59,667 bases of DNA from assembly GCA_051162045.1 (NCBI GenBank), contig JBISDI010000024.1; one strand, 5' to 3'. Positions 8,055-16,236 of this stretch are shown here, one piece after another. The DNA is from Anaerozeibacter quisquiliarum (lineage in GTDB: Bacteria > Bacillota > Clostridia > Christensenellales > Aristaeellaceae). How positions within the stretch are numbered: the first letter of the stretch is position 1; every line of letters starts with the position of its first letter. The notes under the pieces are model-generated. The model ran no database searches. It was not told the origin of the DNA and saw only the letters and a program-made list of their open reading frames with translations. A program made the position numbers and the translations under genes.

Positions 8055-9044
8055 GTGAGCACGTCGAAATTTGCGGTGTTCGTGGACTTGGAGAACGCAG
8101 GCGCCAAGGAGTCCATGCTTAACAACATCATCGAGAAAGTCAAGATTCGGGGCGATATCCTGCTCGGCAAGGTGTACGGCTACACCGATCGTTATACCGA
8201 GTTGCGCGAATGCCTGCTGTCGAACACGTTCTCCGTGGTACCCTCGATCCGCTACGGCAAGGCGCAGAAAAACAACCTGGATATCCTGCTGGTCATCGAC
8301 GCGCTCGAGGTGGCCTACACCAACCCGCTGATCGACTCGTTCTGTATCGTGTCGGGCGACAGCGACTACACGCCGCTCGTCGGCAAGCTCAAGTCGATGG
8401 GCAAGCATGTGCTGGGCATTTCGCGCAGCGAGGTGGCCAGCGGCATCTTCATCAAGGCCTGTAACGAGTTCATCTTCCTGGAATCGGTGGCCTCCTCGAT
8501 CAAGAAGCCGGCCCCGAAGCCCGCGGTCAAGGGCAAGGAGCCCGAAGCGCCCAGCGACTTGCAGGAGCTCGTCACCTTGGTCGAGACCGTGCTGGCCGAT
8601 CAGGATGAGGACACCCTCTACGCGAGCGAGCTCAAGGACATCATTATGCGCCTGCGCCCCGATTTCGACGAGCGCAGCTACGGCTTTACCACGTTCGGCA
8701 AGCTGATGAATCAATTGGCCTCCGTATCCCCTCACCTCAAGGTATGGACCGAGGACTCCTCGGTCAAGATCACGCTGACCGGCACCGACGCGCCCACGGC
8801 CCAGCTCAACAAGACCAACTGGCTGCCGGCGTTCACCGACCAGCTCGATCAGTTCAAGCAGGATGGTTTCGAGCGCATCAACCCCTCGATCCTCAAGGGC
8901 GCGATCCAGGCCGCCTACCCCGACTTCGAGGAGCGTCAAATCGGCTTCAAGCGCTTCAGCGACATCATGAAGCGCCTCGAAAAGGAAGGTCTGCTCGTGG
9001 TTGAGATGGACGGCGCGCACACCATGCTGCTCAAAATCTGCTAG
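8055..9044 (+). CDS. NYN-domain (PIN-like) protein with two OST-HTH/LOTUS domains
   Basis: 329-residue protein from a GTG start. Residues 5-150 form a NYN/LabA-like PIN-fold nuclease domain: FVDLEN with Asp11 and Asn14, a conserved NNLD near 73-76 and VSGDSDY with Asp102 and Asp104 supply the acidic metal site. A Lys/Pro-rich linker (about 155-170) leads to two OST-HTH (LOTUS) modules at about 170-240 and 250-325, each with the same pattern of helix, DF(E/D)ER, GF and F-LM/IM. This architecture is known from bacterial RNA-processing candidates and suggests a ribonuclease guided by RNA-binding LOTUS domains, without known target. Monocistronic, with its own promoter and terminator. Confidence 0.85.
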   Translation: MSTSKFAVFVDLENAGAKESMLNNIIEKVKIRGDILLGKVYGYTDRYTELRECLLSNTFSVVPSIRYGKAQKNNLDILLVIDALEVAYTNPLIDSFCIVSGDSDYTPLVGKLKSMGKHVLGISRSEVASGIFIKACNEFIFLESVASSIKKPAPKPAVKGKEPEAPSDLQELVTLVETVLADQDEDTLYASELKDIIMRLRPDFDERSYGFTTFGKLMNQLASVSPHLKVWTEDSSVKITLTGTDAPTAQLNKTNWLPAFTDQLDQFKQDGFERINPSILKGAIQAAYPDFEERQIGFKRFSDIMKRLEKEGLLVVEMDGAHTMLLKIC

Positions 9045-9066
9045 CTCGATCTCCCTTGACATCCCG

Positions 9067-9096
9067 CCCCGGCCGATTGGCCGGGGTTTATTCGTT
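9067..9096 (+). terminator. Rho-independent terminator after the NYN gene
   Basis: CCCCGGCC and GGCCGGGG form an 8-bp perfect stem around GATT, followed by a T-rich tract (TTTATTCGTTTT). Confidence 0.85.
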
Positions 9097-9112
9097 TTGA
9101 CCGCACACACTT

Positions 9113-9140
9113 ACCATCCAAGGGCCGGGCGCATACGATA
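9113..9140 (+). promoter_or_regulatory. SigmaE/SigmaK-like sporulation promoter
   Basis: ACC and CATACGATA, 16 bases apart, match the mother-cell sigma factor pattern (short -35 with AC, -10 CATAnnnTA). No sigmaA boxes are seen before the collagen-like gene. The assignment rests on the consensus and on the gene type. Confidence 0.45.
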
Positions 9141-9187
9141 CAACGAGGGGCAATTCCCTCGCACACACTCATGATCGGAGGAACACC

Positions 9188-9820
9188 ATGCGCTATTATG
9201 ATGATCCCGGCGTCGCCTGGAACCATTGGGATTCCACGGGCGCCGAATACCATGAGGATGCAGCCGATTGGCGCCTTGGCTGCCAGCGCCGGAACGACTG
9301 CTGCGGTTCGTGCTGGTCGTTCAATTGCCGCTGCTGCTGCAACATGTGCTGTTGCCGCGGGCCGCGCGGCCCGCAGGGCCCCACCGGGCCCCAAGGTCCG
9401 GCCGGCGTGATCGTTTCGGCCTATTTCAGCAATATCGGCGCCCAGACCGTCATACCCGGCGGCGTGGTCGCCTTCAACCAAACGCCGGTGCCGTCGCCGC
9501 TGCCGGCCCCCTTCTCGTTCGCCGCACCCGGCCAGATCACGATAAGCGCGCCCGGCCGGTACGCCATCACCTACTACGCGCTGGCGCAAAGCGCCAATGC
9601 CACGCTGGCCGTGTTCGTGAGCGGGACGGAAGCGCCGCTCACGCGCTACGCCGCGTACGGCGCGCTGGAGCATGTGTACGGCCAGGCGATCATCAACGTG
9701 GGCGCGATTCCGGCCGCAATCACGCTGCGCAACGTCGACCCGGCTCAGAACCTGGTCCTTGCGACCGGCCCGCTGGCGGGCACCGTCAACCTGTCGCTGA
9801 TGATCTCGAAGCTGTCCTGA
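9188..9820 (+). CDS. Cys-rich collagen-like protein (exosporium/BclA type)
   Basis: 210 residues. The N-terminal third is rich in Trp, Tyr and acidic residues, then come eleven cysteines between residues 32 and 56, including two CCC runs. A short collagen region of five G-X-Y triplets (about 58-73) is followed by a beta-rich, Gly/Ala-rich domain of about 135 residues resembling the trimeric C-terminal domain of BclA-like spore surface proteins. No signal peptide, as usual for mother-cell-made coat proteins. GGAGGA precedes the ATG. A sigmaE/K-like promoter upstream fits late sporulation expression. The short collagen stretch and dense cysteine cluster, which could crosslink it to the coat, are unusual. 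Confidence 0.75.
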   Translation: MRYYDDPGVAWNHWDSTGAEYHEDAADWRLGCQRRNDCCGSCWSFNCRCCCNMCCCRGPRGPQGPTGPQGPAGVIVSAYFSNIGAQTVIPGGVVAFNQTPVPSPLPAPFSFAAPGQITISAPGRYAITYYALAQSANATLAVFVSGTEAPLTRYAAYGALEHVYGQAIINVGAIPAAITLRNVDPAQNLVLATGPLAGTVNLSLMISKLS

Positions 9821-9826
9821 CGCAAT

Positions 9827-9859
9827 GGGGCTGCGGCGCCGCAACGGCGCCGCAGCCCC
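9827..9859 (+). terminator. Perfect 15-bp hairpin after the collagen-like gene
   Basis: Two 15-base arms, GGGGCTGCGGCGCCG and its exact complement, enclose CAA six bases after the stop. There is no T-run, so termination is likely but not certain. Confidence 0.6.
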
Positions 9860-9873
9860 GATCCCGCGCGGCC

Positions 9874-9902
9874 TTGACCGCCGGGCGGCGGTTGGTTATA
9901 AT
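9874..9902 (+). promoter_or_regulatory. Promoter of the helical-repeat protein gene
   Basis: TTGACC and TATAAT with a 17-base spacer, ending 27 bases before the chosen ATG. Confidence 0.65.
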
Positions 9903-9929
9903 ACAGGCGTAATGGGAGGCGGTATATCG

Positions 9930-10541
9930 ATGATAACCATGGAAGGCATTCTATCGATTGAAAAAGATGCCCTGCCCGAGGCGGCGGAGGCCTTGCTCGA
10001 GCAGGACATCGCCCGGTTGGTCGAGTGGCTGTCGCTGAAGGACGACGACGTCCGGTATCGAGCGCTGTTGCTGCTCAAGCAGCGCTCGACGACGCGGGAC
10101 GACGTCTATCCGTACTTCCATATCTTTCGCGACAAGCTCGCGAGCGCCAACTCCTATCAGCGCAGCATCGGCCTGATGCTGATGGCCGAGAACGCGAAAT
10201 GGGATAAGGACAACCGCATGGCGGAGGCCATCGACGCGTACCTCGATGTGCTGCGCGACGAGAAGCCGATCACCGTGCGCCAGTCAATCCAGTCGCTCCG
10301 CCAGATCGTACCCCACGCGCCGGCGCTGGCCGGCAAGATCACCGACGCCCTGATTTCACTGGACCTGTCCGCCGTCAAGGAGACCATGCGCAAATCCATC
10401 CTGCTCGACGTTCTGAACGCGTTGCTGCTGATCCGGCGGGACGCTCCCTCGCCCGCAATTGACGACTACATCATGCGTGCGCTGTCCGGCGGGGTGCTCG
10501 ACGCGAAATCCAAGAAGCAGATCGGGGCGCTCATGCGTTAG
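9930..10541 (+). CDS. Hypothetical HEAT-like alpha-helical protein
   Basis: 203 residues, almost wholly predicted helical, with repeated hydrophobic pairs such as VRYRALLLLKQR, SYQRSIGLMLM and VRQSIQSLRQI spaced about 35-45 residues apart, as in HEAT/ARM-type solenoids. No enzyme motif, signal peptide or membrane segment. ATG 9930 is preferred because GGGAGG lies 10 bases before it and the promoter TATAAT is just upstream; earlier in-frame ATGs (9912, 9825) lie at or before the likely transcription start. It ends 11 bases inside the convergent SSB-like gene. Function not recognised; a scaffold or binding role is only suggested by the fold. Confidence 0.7.
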   Translation: MITMEGILSIEKDALPEAAEALLEQDIARLVEWLSLKDDDVRYRALLLLKQRSTTRDDVYPYFHIFRDKLASANSYQRSIGLMLMAENAKWDKDNRMAEAIDAYLDVLRDEKPITVRQSIQSLRQIVPHAPALAGKITDALISLDLSAVKETMRKSILLDVLNALLLIRRDAPSPAIDDYIMRALSGGVLDAKSKKQIGALMR

Positions 10542-11217
10542 GCACCTGCTCGAATACGTGTTCCACGACCCTTGCCCGCTCGGGAAGCGGCTCGCGCCGC
10601 TCGCCGGGCTGCTCGGCTTCGAGCGTGAAGCAACTCACCTCGAAGGCGTTGCGAACCATGTATTCGCCGCTTTCCATGAGTTTTTGATATTCGCGCGACT
10701 GCAGCCGACCGGTGATGCGCAGCCGGTCGCCCACCTTGAACCGTGCCGCGTACTGGGCGTTGCGCCCCCACGCGATGCACGGGATGTAGTCCGACTTGCC
10801 GAACGCCCGGTTGACCGCCAGCATCAAATCGCATATCTCCCGCCCGAACGGGGTGGCCCGGTAGATGGGCGGCTTGCACAGCGCGCCCGATATCTCCACG
10901 CGGTTGAGCGTGTCGTTGTCCGCGCCCTCGCCCACGTGTTGCACGAACAGCGTCACCATCAGCCGGCCCGCGCCCTCAACCACCTTATTGTAGGAGCGCA
11001 CCTGGCCCTGCATCAGCAGCAGCGCTTCCTCATCCCAGGCGGGACCGGTCCCCTTGAGCTTGCCGGGCACCGTGATGGGCAGCCTGTCCACCGCGCCCGA
11101 CAGTCGCTTAACCAGCAGGATGCCCGAATAGAATGGCTCGCTCATCACTTCATGGCTCATCTCGAGCGATTGCTCCAACCGCCCCGCCGCCATCATTCTG
11201 TTATTGGGATTGTCCAT
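10531..11217 (-). CDS. Single-stranded DNA-binding (OB-fold) family protein
   Basis: 228 residues. Residues about 120-205 show an SSB-like OB fold: N-R-V-E-I-S-G, then DLMLAVNR, YIPCIAWGRNA and GDRLRITGRLQSREY, the usual order of strands in SSB. The first 100 residues look like a second, more divergent OB domain (LLVKRLSG, VTLFVQH). The C-terminus lacks the acidic DDDLPF-type tail of the housekeeping SSB, so this is an accessory paralogue rather than the main SSB. ATG 11217 has GAGGAG upstream; the open frame beyond it is not used. It has a promoter about 140 bases upstream and overlaps the convergent gene by 11 bases. Confidence 0.8.
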   Translation of the reverse strand: MDNPNNRMMAAGRLEQSLEMSHEVMSEPFYSGILLVKRLSGAVDRLPITVPGKLKGTGPAWDEEALLLMQGQVRSYNKVVEGAGRLMVTLFVQHVGEGADNDTLNRVEISGALCKPPIYRATPFGREICDLMLAVNRAFGKSDYIPCIAWGRNAQYAARFKVGDRLRITGRLQSREYQKLMESGEYMVRNAFEVSCFTLEAEQPGERREPLPERARVVEHVFEQVPNA

Positions 11218-11359
11218 CGTATCACTCCTCGTATTTTGCTTGGGCAAACAATGGTCGGAATGATAACATTCTATGCGGTACCCACGCCCCGTCATACCTT
11301 AAGACCCGAAAATTTCTCGGTCGGCGCGTCCATGCGCGCCGCTCCCAATTTTCCATTAA

Positions 11360-11388
11360 ATTATACCACGGAATTTATGTTATTGCAA
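11360..11388 (-). promoter_or_regulatory. Promoter of the SSB-like gene
   Basis: On the minus strand TTGCAA and TATAAT with a 17-base spacer and a TGG extension of the -10. The leader to the ATG is about 135 bases, long enough for post-transcriptional control, but no known riboswitch was recognised. Confidence 0.7.
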
Positions 11389-11464
11389 CAATAACAAAAA
11401 CAAGTCGAAGCAACTGCCGCTCGACCTGTCTTTGTTTGCTTTTCGTTATCCAAAATCCGTCGCG

Positions 11465-12211
11465 TCAACCGCCCTTGACGCGCTCCAACAGCGCCGCCGC
11501 CTGTTCGCGCGTGGTGGTGCACAGCGCGCTGTAGCGGCCCCCGAGCGCCCGCGCGAGATACCCTTTGGCAGCCTCCGGATCGCCGTCCTCATGGCTCAGC
11601 TTCGCCAGGTAATACAGCGTGTCCACCTGGGTGGGCTTTTGCGCAATCGCGCGCTCGAAAAAGCCGCGCGCCCGATCGCGCTCGCCCTGCGCCAGCGCGA
11701 GCTGCCCCAGGTTGTCGAGCACCACCGCGTCGTCCTCGTCGTATTCGTAGGCCTCCTCGTTGAACGCGACGGCCTCTGAAAAATCGCCGGTCTGTATGGC
11801 CTTTTCGATCAGCATGTAGCCGAGCGAGCCGTAGATCAGCGCCTGTTTTCCGCCCTCATGGGCCCGCTTCATCAGCTCGATCGCGCCCTCCAGCTGCCCG
11901 CGCCGCCACTGGCAGATGGCGAAGTTGAGCTGAAGCTTGCGGTGGTCGTCGCGGCTGAGGCCGGGTTGCTTCTCGGTCGCCAGCATCACCTCGCGCGCCT
12001 CTTCAAACCTGCCCTTGCGCATCAGCAGCACGCTGTAGGCCATCAGCGCGTTCGGCTTGCGAAACCCGTCGTCCATCGCCCGGCGGTACAGCGCAAGCGC
12101 CTGTTCGTGCATGCGCTCCGCCTGTTCGTACTGCTTCTTGTCGTCAAGCCGGTTGCCCTGAATGTGCATTCGATAGGCCTTGCGGCCATTCCATGTCGCC
12201 ATAAATCCCAT
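11465..12211 (-). CDS. Tetratricopeptide repeat protein
   Basis: 248 residues of TPR-type helical hairpins: e.g. ALMAYSVLLMRKGRFEEA, YGSLGYMLIEKAIQTGDF, VLDNLGQLALAQGERDRA and DTLYYLAKLSHEDGDPEA, each with the TPR pattern of small residues at positions 8, 20 and 27. No signal peptide, so a cytoplasmic interaction protein. Its ATG shares a base with the stop of the upstream RNase H-like gene (TGATG), so the two are translationally coupled and probably act together. The longer open frame upstream of 12211 is a shadow of that gene. Function beyond protein-protein contacts cannot be told. Confidence 0.8.
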   Translation of the reverse strand: MGFMATWNGRKAYRMHIQGNRLDDKKQYEQAERMHEQALALYRRAMDDGFRKPNALMAYSVLLMRKGRFEEAREVMLATEKQPGLSRDDHRKLQLNFAICQWRRGQLEGAIELMKRAHEGGKQALIYGSLGYMLIEKAIQTGDFSEAVAFNEEAYEYDEDDAVVLDNLGQLALAQGERDRARGFFERAIAQKPTQVDTLYYLAKLSHEDGDPEAAKGYLARALGGRYSALCTTTREQAAALLERVKGG

Positions 12212-13362
12212 CAATCTGTCCCCTTCCTTACCAATCGCGCGCGCCGCTTTTCGAGCGCCGTCCGTTCGCGCGCGTCTGACGACAAAGCCAGCGCCCGGTC
12301 GGTCCACAAAAGCGCCGCACCCGGGTCGCGCATGCGGTGCTCGGCCTGCTTGGCCAGCTCGACCAGCGGCCGCGCGCCCAGTTGCCCCCGCTGCGCCAAC
12401 GCCTCGAACGCCGCATTTGCGCGCGCGCAGTCGCCCATGCGCTTGTAGAGCAGACCCAGCGCGAACAGCGCCTCGCCCTCGGCCCGCCGCCCCTTGAGCG
12501 CCGCCACCGAGGTGACCGGGCGGGGCAGACTCGCCAGCCGGTAGCAGGCAATCGCCTCGCCGCGCTCGCCCCCGCGCTCGAGCGCGCGCCCGAGGCTCAA
12601 CAGGTCCTCGGGTGGCGTCGGATCGGGCGAAAGCCCACGCGCCCACGCGTCGGGCGCGGCGTAGGCCCGGACCAGCTCATTCAGCAACTCCGCCATCGAG
12701 CATACGTCGAGCCGGTTGTGCCGAACGACCGGTTCGAGCAGCGACCGATCTCCGCTCTTCAGATAATCAAAAAACCGCCGGGGCGCTTCTTTTCCGGGTA
12801 GGTCGTCCGTCCGAGCGCGCCTGAGCACCTTTTCTTCGAGCATCGACAGCCTGACCGAGCCCAGCCGCTTCTTCCACAGCCGCCTCGAAGGGGCCAGCAG
12901 GTCGAGGTGCGGCAGGTCCGGAAAGGGCGGCAGCCGCATCATGGTGCGGCGGGCGGCGAGCAGCGGCAGGTCGAACGCGCGCCCGTTGAAGGTGACCAGC
13001 GCGCCGAACGCACCCATGCGCCCGCCCAGTGTTTGCAGCAGCTCGGCCTCGTCGGGGTAGTCGCCCATCAGGTACTGCTCGGTGACGAACCGGTCGCCTT
13101 CTATATAGCCCAGCCCCACGAGGAACGCCAGCGTGCCCGCGCCGCCCTTAAGGCCGGTGGTCTCGGTGTCGAGGAACAGCAGCCGCTCGGCGCCCGGCCA
13201 GTCGAAGTCGGCCCCCAACCGCCGCAGCACCCGCGCGTCCGGCCGCGCGAGGACCGGCGCGGGCGCTTTCTCTACGCGCACGCTGAATTGTCCGCGCGGC
13301 TGTTGCGGCGGACGAACGCCCCCGGCGTTCATCGCCGACAGCTTTGCCCTGAGAAGCGACAT
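12211..13362 (-). CDS. YprB-like RNase H-fold exonuclease with TPR-like tail
   Basis: 383 residues. The DEDD-type exonuclease core shows FLDTETTGL with Asp65 and Glu67, a TFNGRAFDLPLL segment with its Asp near 130, and HNRLDV near 221-226, the third and fourth acidic positions with the preceding His. This matches the ribonuclease H-like YprB family. After about residue 240 come helical TPR-like repeats, with a Pro/Arg-rich N-terminal tail of some 40 residues. Located first in an operon with a TPR protein. B. subtilis YprB has no firmly established substrate, so an exonuclease acting on DNA or RNA is all that can be said. Confidence 0.8.
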   Translation of the reverse strand: MSLLRAKLSAMNAGGVRPPQQPRGQFSVRVEKAPAPVLARPDARVLRRLGADFDWPGAERLLFLDTETTGLKGGAGTLAFLVGLGYIEGDRFVTEQYLMGDYPDEAELLQTLGGRMGAFGALVTFNGRAFDLPLLAARRTMMRLPPFPDLPHLDLLAPSRRLWKKRLGSVRLSMLEEKVLRRARTDDLPGKEAPRRFFDYLKSGDRSLLEPVVRHNRLDVCSMAELLNELVRAYAAPDAWARGLSPDPTPPEDLLSLGRALERGGERGEAIACYRLASLPRPVTSVAALKGRRAEGEALFALGLLYKRMGDCARANAAFEALAQRGQLGARPLVELAKQAEHRMRDPGAALLWTDRALALSSDARERTALEKRRARLVRKGTD

Positions 13363-13392
13363 GCGGCCTTCCTTTCTTTTGCCGGAAAATTG

Positions 13393-13401
13393 TGGTATAA
13401 T
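13393..13401 (+). promoter_or_regulatory. Extended -10 promoter of the zinc-ribbon membrane protein gene
   Basis: TGGTATAAT is an extended -10 element 39 bases before the TTG start; no convincing -35 is present. Confidence 0.5.
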
Positions 13402-13439
13402 CGCGCAGGCCGTATCAACACATCTGCGGAGGTTTCCAC

Positions 13440-14255
13440 TTGCTGATCGATCTGCACTGCCCGGTCGAATACCTGGGCCATGAATTCACCCGCGACGACC
13501 GCGGCAATCTGCGCGCGTATTTGAAACTCAACAACCTGTCGCAGCAGGTCGTCGAGCGGCTGGACGCGGTGGCCGTATTCGAGGACGGCGCGGGCCGGCG
13601 CGCCGAGACGCCCTTTTCGATGGAGGGGCTGTCCGTGCCGCCCCGCAGCGCGTTCTCCGCGATGGTGTCCACCGACGAACTGCCGGGCGCGACCCGGCTG
13701 AACGTTACGTTCACGCGCGTGATCCTGGAGGGAAACGGCCCGGTGTGGATGTACAACCCGACGCGGCTGGCGGAGGTGCCCGACCTGCCCAGCCCCGACG
13801 GGCGCGAGCTGAATCGGCTGCTCGCGGCCGCCGGGAGCGACGCCGTCGTCTTCCCGTACCAGACGCTTAAGCTGTGGGTGTGCGTGTGCGGCAGGGCCAA
13901 CCCCTACCGTCGGCGCGCGTGCCGCCGCTGCGGACGCGGGCGCGACCGCGTGCTGAACGACTTCGACATGGCGCGGCTGATGGCGCGGCGCGCGCCCAGC
14001 GTCCCCGCGGCCAAGATCGACATGCCGCTGTTCGAGGACGGGGCGCGCGCGCCCGAGGGCGACGCATACACCCGCCGCCGCTTCCTGCGCGAGCGGTCGA
14101 TGCTGATCCGGCGCACCATTACGATGCTGGTGATCGCGCTGCTGATGGCGCTGGGCGCGCTTTTGTGGCGCGCGGCGACCACACGCCCCGAGTCGATCCC
14201 GCCGGTCAAGATCGATCGCAAGGAGATAGAGCCTCCATCCCCTTTTCACGCCTGA
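13440..14255 (+). CDS. Hypothetical zinc-ribbon protein with C-terminal membrane anchor
   Basis: 271 residues from a TTG start with GGAGG about 8 bases upstream. The first 130 residues look like a beta-sandwich domain (alternating hydrophobic strands, no catalytic signature). Next comes a treble of cysteines around residues 146-163 (CVCGRANPYRRRACRRCG) that fits a zinc ribbon. Near residues 222-242 there is a single hydrophobic helix followed by a short outward tail, i.e. a tail-anchored membrane protein. Its 3' end overlaps the end of the convergent rarA by 50 bases. Family not recognised. Confidence 0.7.
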   Translation: MLIDLHCPVEYLGHEFTRDDRGNLRAYLKLNNLSQQVVERLDAVAVFEDGAGRRAETPFSMEGLSVPPRSAFSAMVSTDELPGATRLNVTFTRVILEGNGPVWMYNPTRLAEVPDLPSPDGRELNRLLAAAGSDAVVFPYQTLKLWVCVCGRANPYRRRACRRCGRGRDRVLNDFDMARLMARRAPSVPAAKIDMPLFEDGARAPEGDAYTRRRFLRERSMLIRRTITMLVIALLMALGALLWRAATTRPESIPPVKIDRKEIEPPSPFHA

Positions 14256-15534
14256 TCCGGTGAATCTCAGCTTCATAACCCAGTTCGCCCGGCACGTAGT
14301 AAGGCATGCCCGTAGACTCCAGCGGGGCGTATTGCTGCGCCACGTAGTGCCCCGGATAGTCGTGCGCGTATTTGTACTCCTGCCCGGGCTTGACCTCGTC
14401 CGCGCCCGGATAATGCGCGTCGCGCAGGTGCACCGGCACCGGCTGGTAGCCGCCGCGCGCGGCGTCGCCCTGCGCGCGCTCGACCGCCGATACCACCGCG
14501 TTCGACTTGGGGCTCTCGCTGACCGCGATGATCGCCTGGGCGATCGGCAGCTTGGCCTCGGGCATGCCGATGAACTCCAGCGCCTGCGCCGCCGCCACCG
14601 CCTGCAGCATGGCCATCGGATTGGCCAGCCCCACGTCCTCGCTGGCGTGCGCGATGATCCGGCGCACCACGATGCGCGGGTCGACGCCCGAGCGGATCAG
14701 CCGCGCGAACCAGGCCAGCGCCGCGTCGCTGTCGGAGCCGCGAAGCGACTTGCAAAAGGCGCTCAGCATGTCGTAGAACATCGACTCGTCCATCTGCAAG
14801 GCCGGCTGCTGGATCGACTGCTCGGCCACCTCGAGCGTAATGGCGGTCGCGCCGTTTCGGTCCATCGGCGTGGTGAGTACCGCGAGCTCGAGCGCGTTCA
14901 GCGCCGCGCGCACGTCGCCGTTTGCCACGTGCGCGATGTGATGCAACGCCGCCTCGTCGATCGCGACCTCCTGCAGGCCGTAGCCGTCCTCTTTATCGGC
15001 GATGGCGCGCAGCATCGCGCGCTCGACCTCGGCCTGCGTTAGCTTGTCAAAATGGAACAGCCGGCATCGGCTGACGATCGCGGGCGTCATGGCCACCGAC
15101 GGGTTCTCGGTGGTGGAGCCGATGAAGCGGATCACGCCCTGCTCGATCGCGGGCAGGATCGAGTCGGACTGCGCCTTGCTCCAGCGGTGGCACTCGTCGA
15201 GCAGCAAAAAGGTGCTCTGGCCGTGCAGCTTCAGCCGCGCCTCGGCATCGCGGATCACCTCGCGCACGTCGCCCACCCCGCTGGTGACCGCGTTGAGCTT
15301 GACGAAGGCGCAGCGCGTGGTCTCGGCGACGATCGCGGCCAGCGTGGTCTTGCCGGTGCCCGGCGGGCCCCAGAAGATCGAGCTGGTCAGCCGGTCGGCC
15401 AGGATCGCGCGCCGAAGCAGCGTGCCCTCGCCCACGATTTTCTGCTGCCCCAGAAAATCGTCCAGCGTCTTCGGCCGCATCCGGTCGGCCAAGGGTTTGA
15501 GCTTGCGGATCGATTGAGTAAACAGATCCTCCAT
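14206..15534 (-). CDS. rarA: Replication-associated recombination protein A (AAA+ ATPase)
   Basis: MgsA/RarA clamp-loader-like AAA+ protein, 442 residues, acting at stalled replication forks. Seen: the N-terminal PLADRMRPKTLDDFLGQ box, Walker A GPPGTGKT at residues 56-63, Walker B LLLDECH near 110, sensor-1 GSTTENPS near 140, and the C-terminal helical MgsA domain containing SDSDAALAW and ASEDVGLA. Length is normal. ATG 15534 (MEDLF) is taken; an upstream in-frame ATG at 15570 has a weaker site. It lies downstream of the rhamnose isomerase-HAD pair, separated from it by a perfect palindrome. Confidence 0.93.
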   Translation of the reverse strand: MEDLFTQSIRKLKPLADRMRPKTLDDFLGQQKIVGEGTLLRRAILADRLTSSIFWGPPGTGKTTLAAIVAETTRCAFVKLNAVTSGVGDVREVIRDAEARLKLHGQSTFLLLDECHRWSKAQSDSILPAIEQGVIRFIGSTTENPSVAMTPAIVSRCRLFHFDKLTQAEVERAMLRAIADKEDGYGLQEVAIDEAALHHIAHVANGDVRAALNALELAVLTTPMDRNGATAITLEVAEQSIQQPALQMDESMFYDMLSAFCKSLRGSDSDAALAWFARLIRSGVDPRIVVRRIIAHASEDVGLANPMAMLQAVAAAQALEFIGMPEAKLPIAQAIIAVSESPKSNAVVSAVERAQGDAARGGYQPVPVHLRDAHYPGADEVKPGQEYKYAHDYPGHYVAQQYAPLESTGMPYYVPGELGYEAEIHRIRREKGMEALSPCDRS

Positions 15535-15595
15535 GGCTATCGCGTATTCCTTTCGTTTCCCGTTCCCCATATTCTCTCTTCGCAGGGCGCCCCTG

Positions 15596-15623
15596 CCCAT
15601 TCCCCTCCCGGGAGGGGAATGGG
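15596..15623. repeat. 28-base perfect palindrome, CCCATTCCCCT family
   Basis: CCCATTCCCCTCCC is followed at once by its exact complement. The same CCCATTCCCCT core forms hairpins at 27126 and 29325. It sits between the HAD gene and rarA and could be an mRNA hairpin or a REP-like element. Confidence 0.7.
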
Positions 15624-15627
15624 GCCT

Positions 15628-16236
15628 CTATAACGGCGCGCCCAACGCGCGCAATGCCCGCTTAAGCCGCCCGTAATCGCCGTCGAACACCGCGCCCTCG
15701 ATCCCGGCCGCGCGGGCGCCCTCGACGTTGACCGCCATATCGTCCACGAACAGGCAGCGCTCGGGCGACAGGCCGTAGCGCGTAAGCAGCACCTCGTAGA
15801 TGCGCTTGTCGGGCTTGAGCAACCGCTCGTGCGCCGATACCACCGCACCGCTGAACCGCGCATAGAACGCAAAGCGGCTGAGGCAGTCCGGAAAGCGCGC
15901 GCCGGCATTGGACAGCAGGTACAGCTTGAGCCCGGCCGCCGAGGCTTCCTTCAGAAAATCCGCCGCGCCCGGCAGCTCCTCGATCCAGTCGGGCCACTCG
16001 TCATGCATCCGCCTGACCGCCGCCTTCAGCCGATCGGGTACGCGCGAGCGCGCCAGGCGCAGGATCTCCGCGTCGCTGATCCGCCCCTCGTCGCTGAGCG
16101 GCCATTCGGGCGAGCCGAACAGCGCGTCGTACAGCGCGGGCGCGTCGCCTGGCTCGGGGGCCGCCATCGCGGCGAATGCGCGCGGGTTCCAATCGAGCAG
16201 CACATTGCCCATGTCAAGGACCAAGTTTTCAATCAT
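15628..16236 (-). CDS. HAD superfamily (IA) phosphatase
   Basis: 202 residues. HAD motif I appears as LDMGNVLLDW (nucleophile Asp8), motif II as LLSNAG, motif III with Lys in LLKPDKRIY and motif IV as FVDDM, all at normal spacing for YihX/ROF-like subfamily IA phosphatases with an alpha-helical cap. ATG 16236 overlaps the stop of rhamnose isomerase (ATGA), so translation is coupled. That suggests the phosphatase works on a sugar phosphate connected with the isomerase, but the substrate cannot be told from sequence. Confidence 0.85.
   Translation of the reverse strand: MIENLVLDMGNVLLDWNPRAFAAMAAPEPGDAPALYDALFGSPEWPLSDEGRISDAEILRLARSRVPDRLKAAVRRMHDEWPDWIEELPGAADFLKEASAAGLKLYLLSNAGARFPDCLSRFAFYARFSGAVVSAHERLLKPDKRIYEVLLTRYGLSPERCLFVDDMAVNVEGARAAGIEGAVFDGDYGRLKRALRALGAPL

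Noticed and set aside
10459..11394. 311-codon plus-strand frame over the SSB-like gene
   Set aside because: His/Arg/Pro-rich antisense shadow without a ribosome site.
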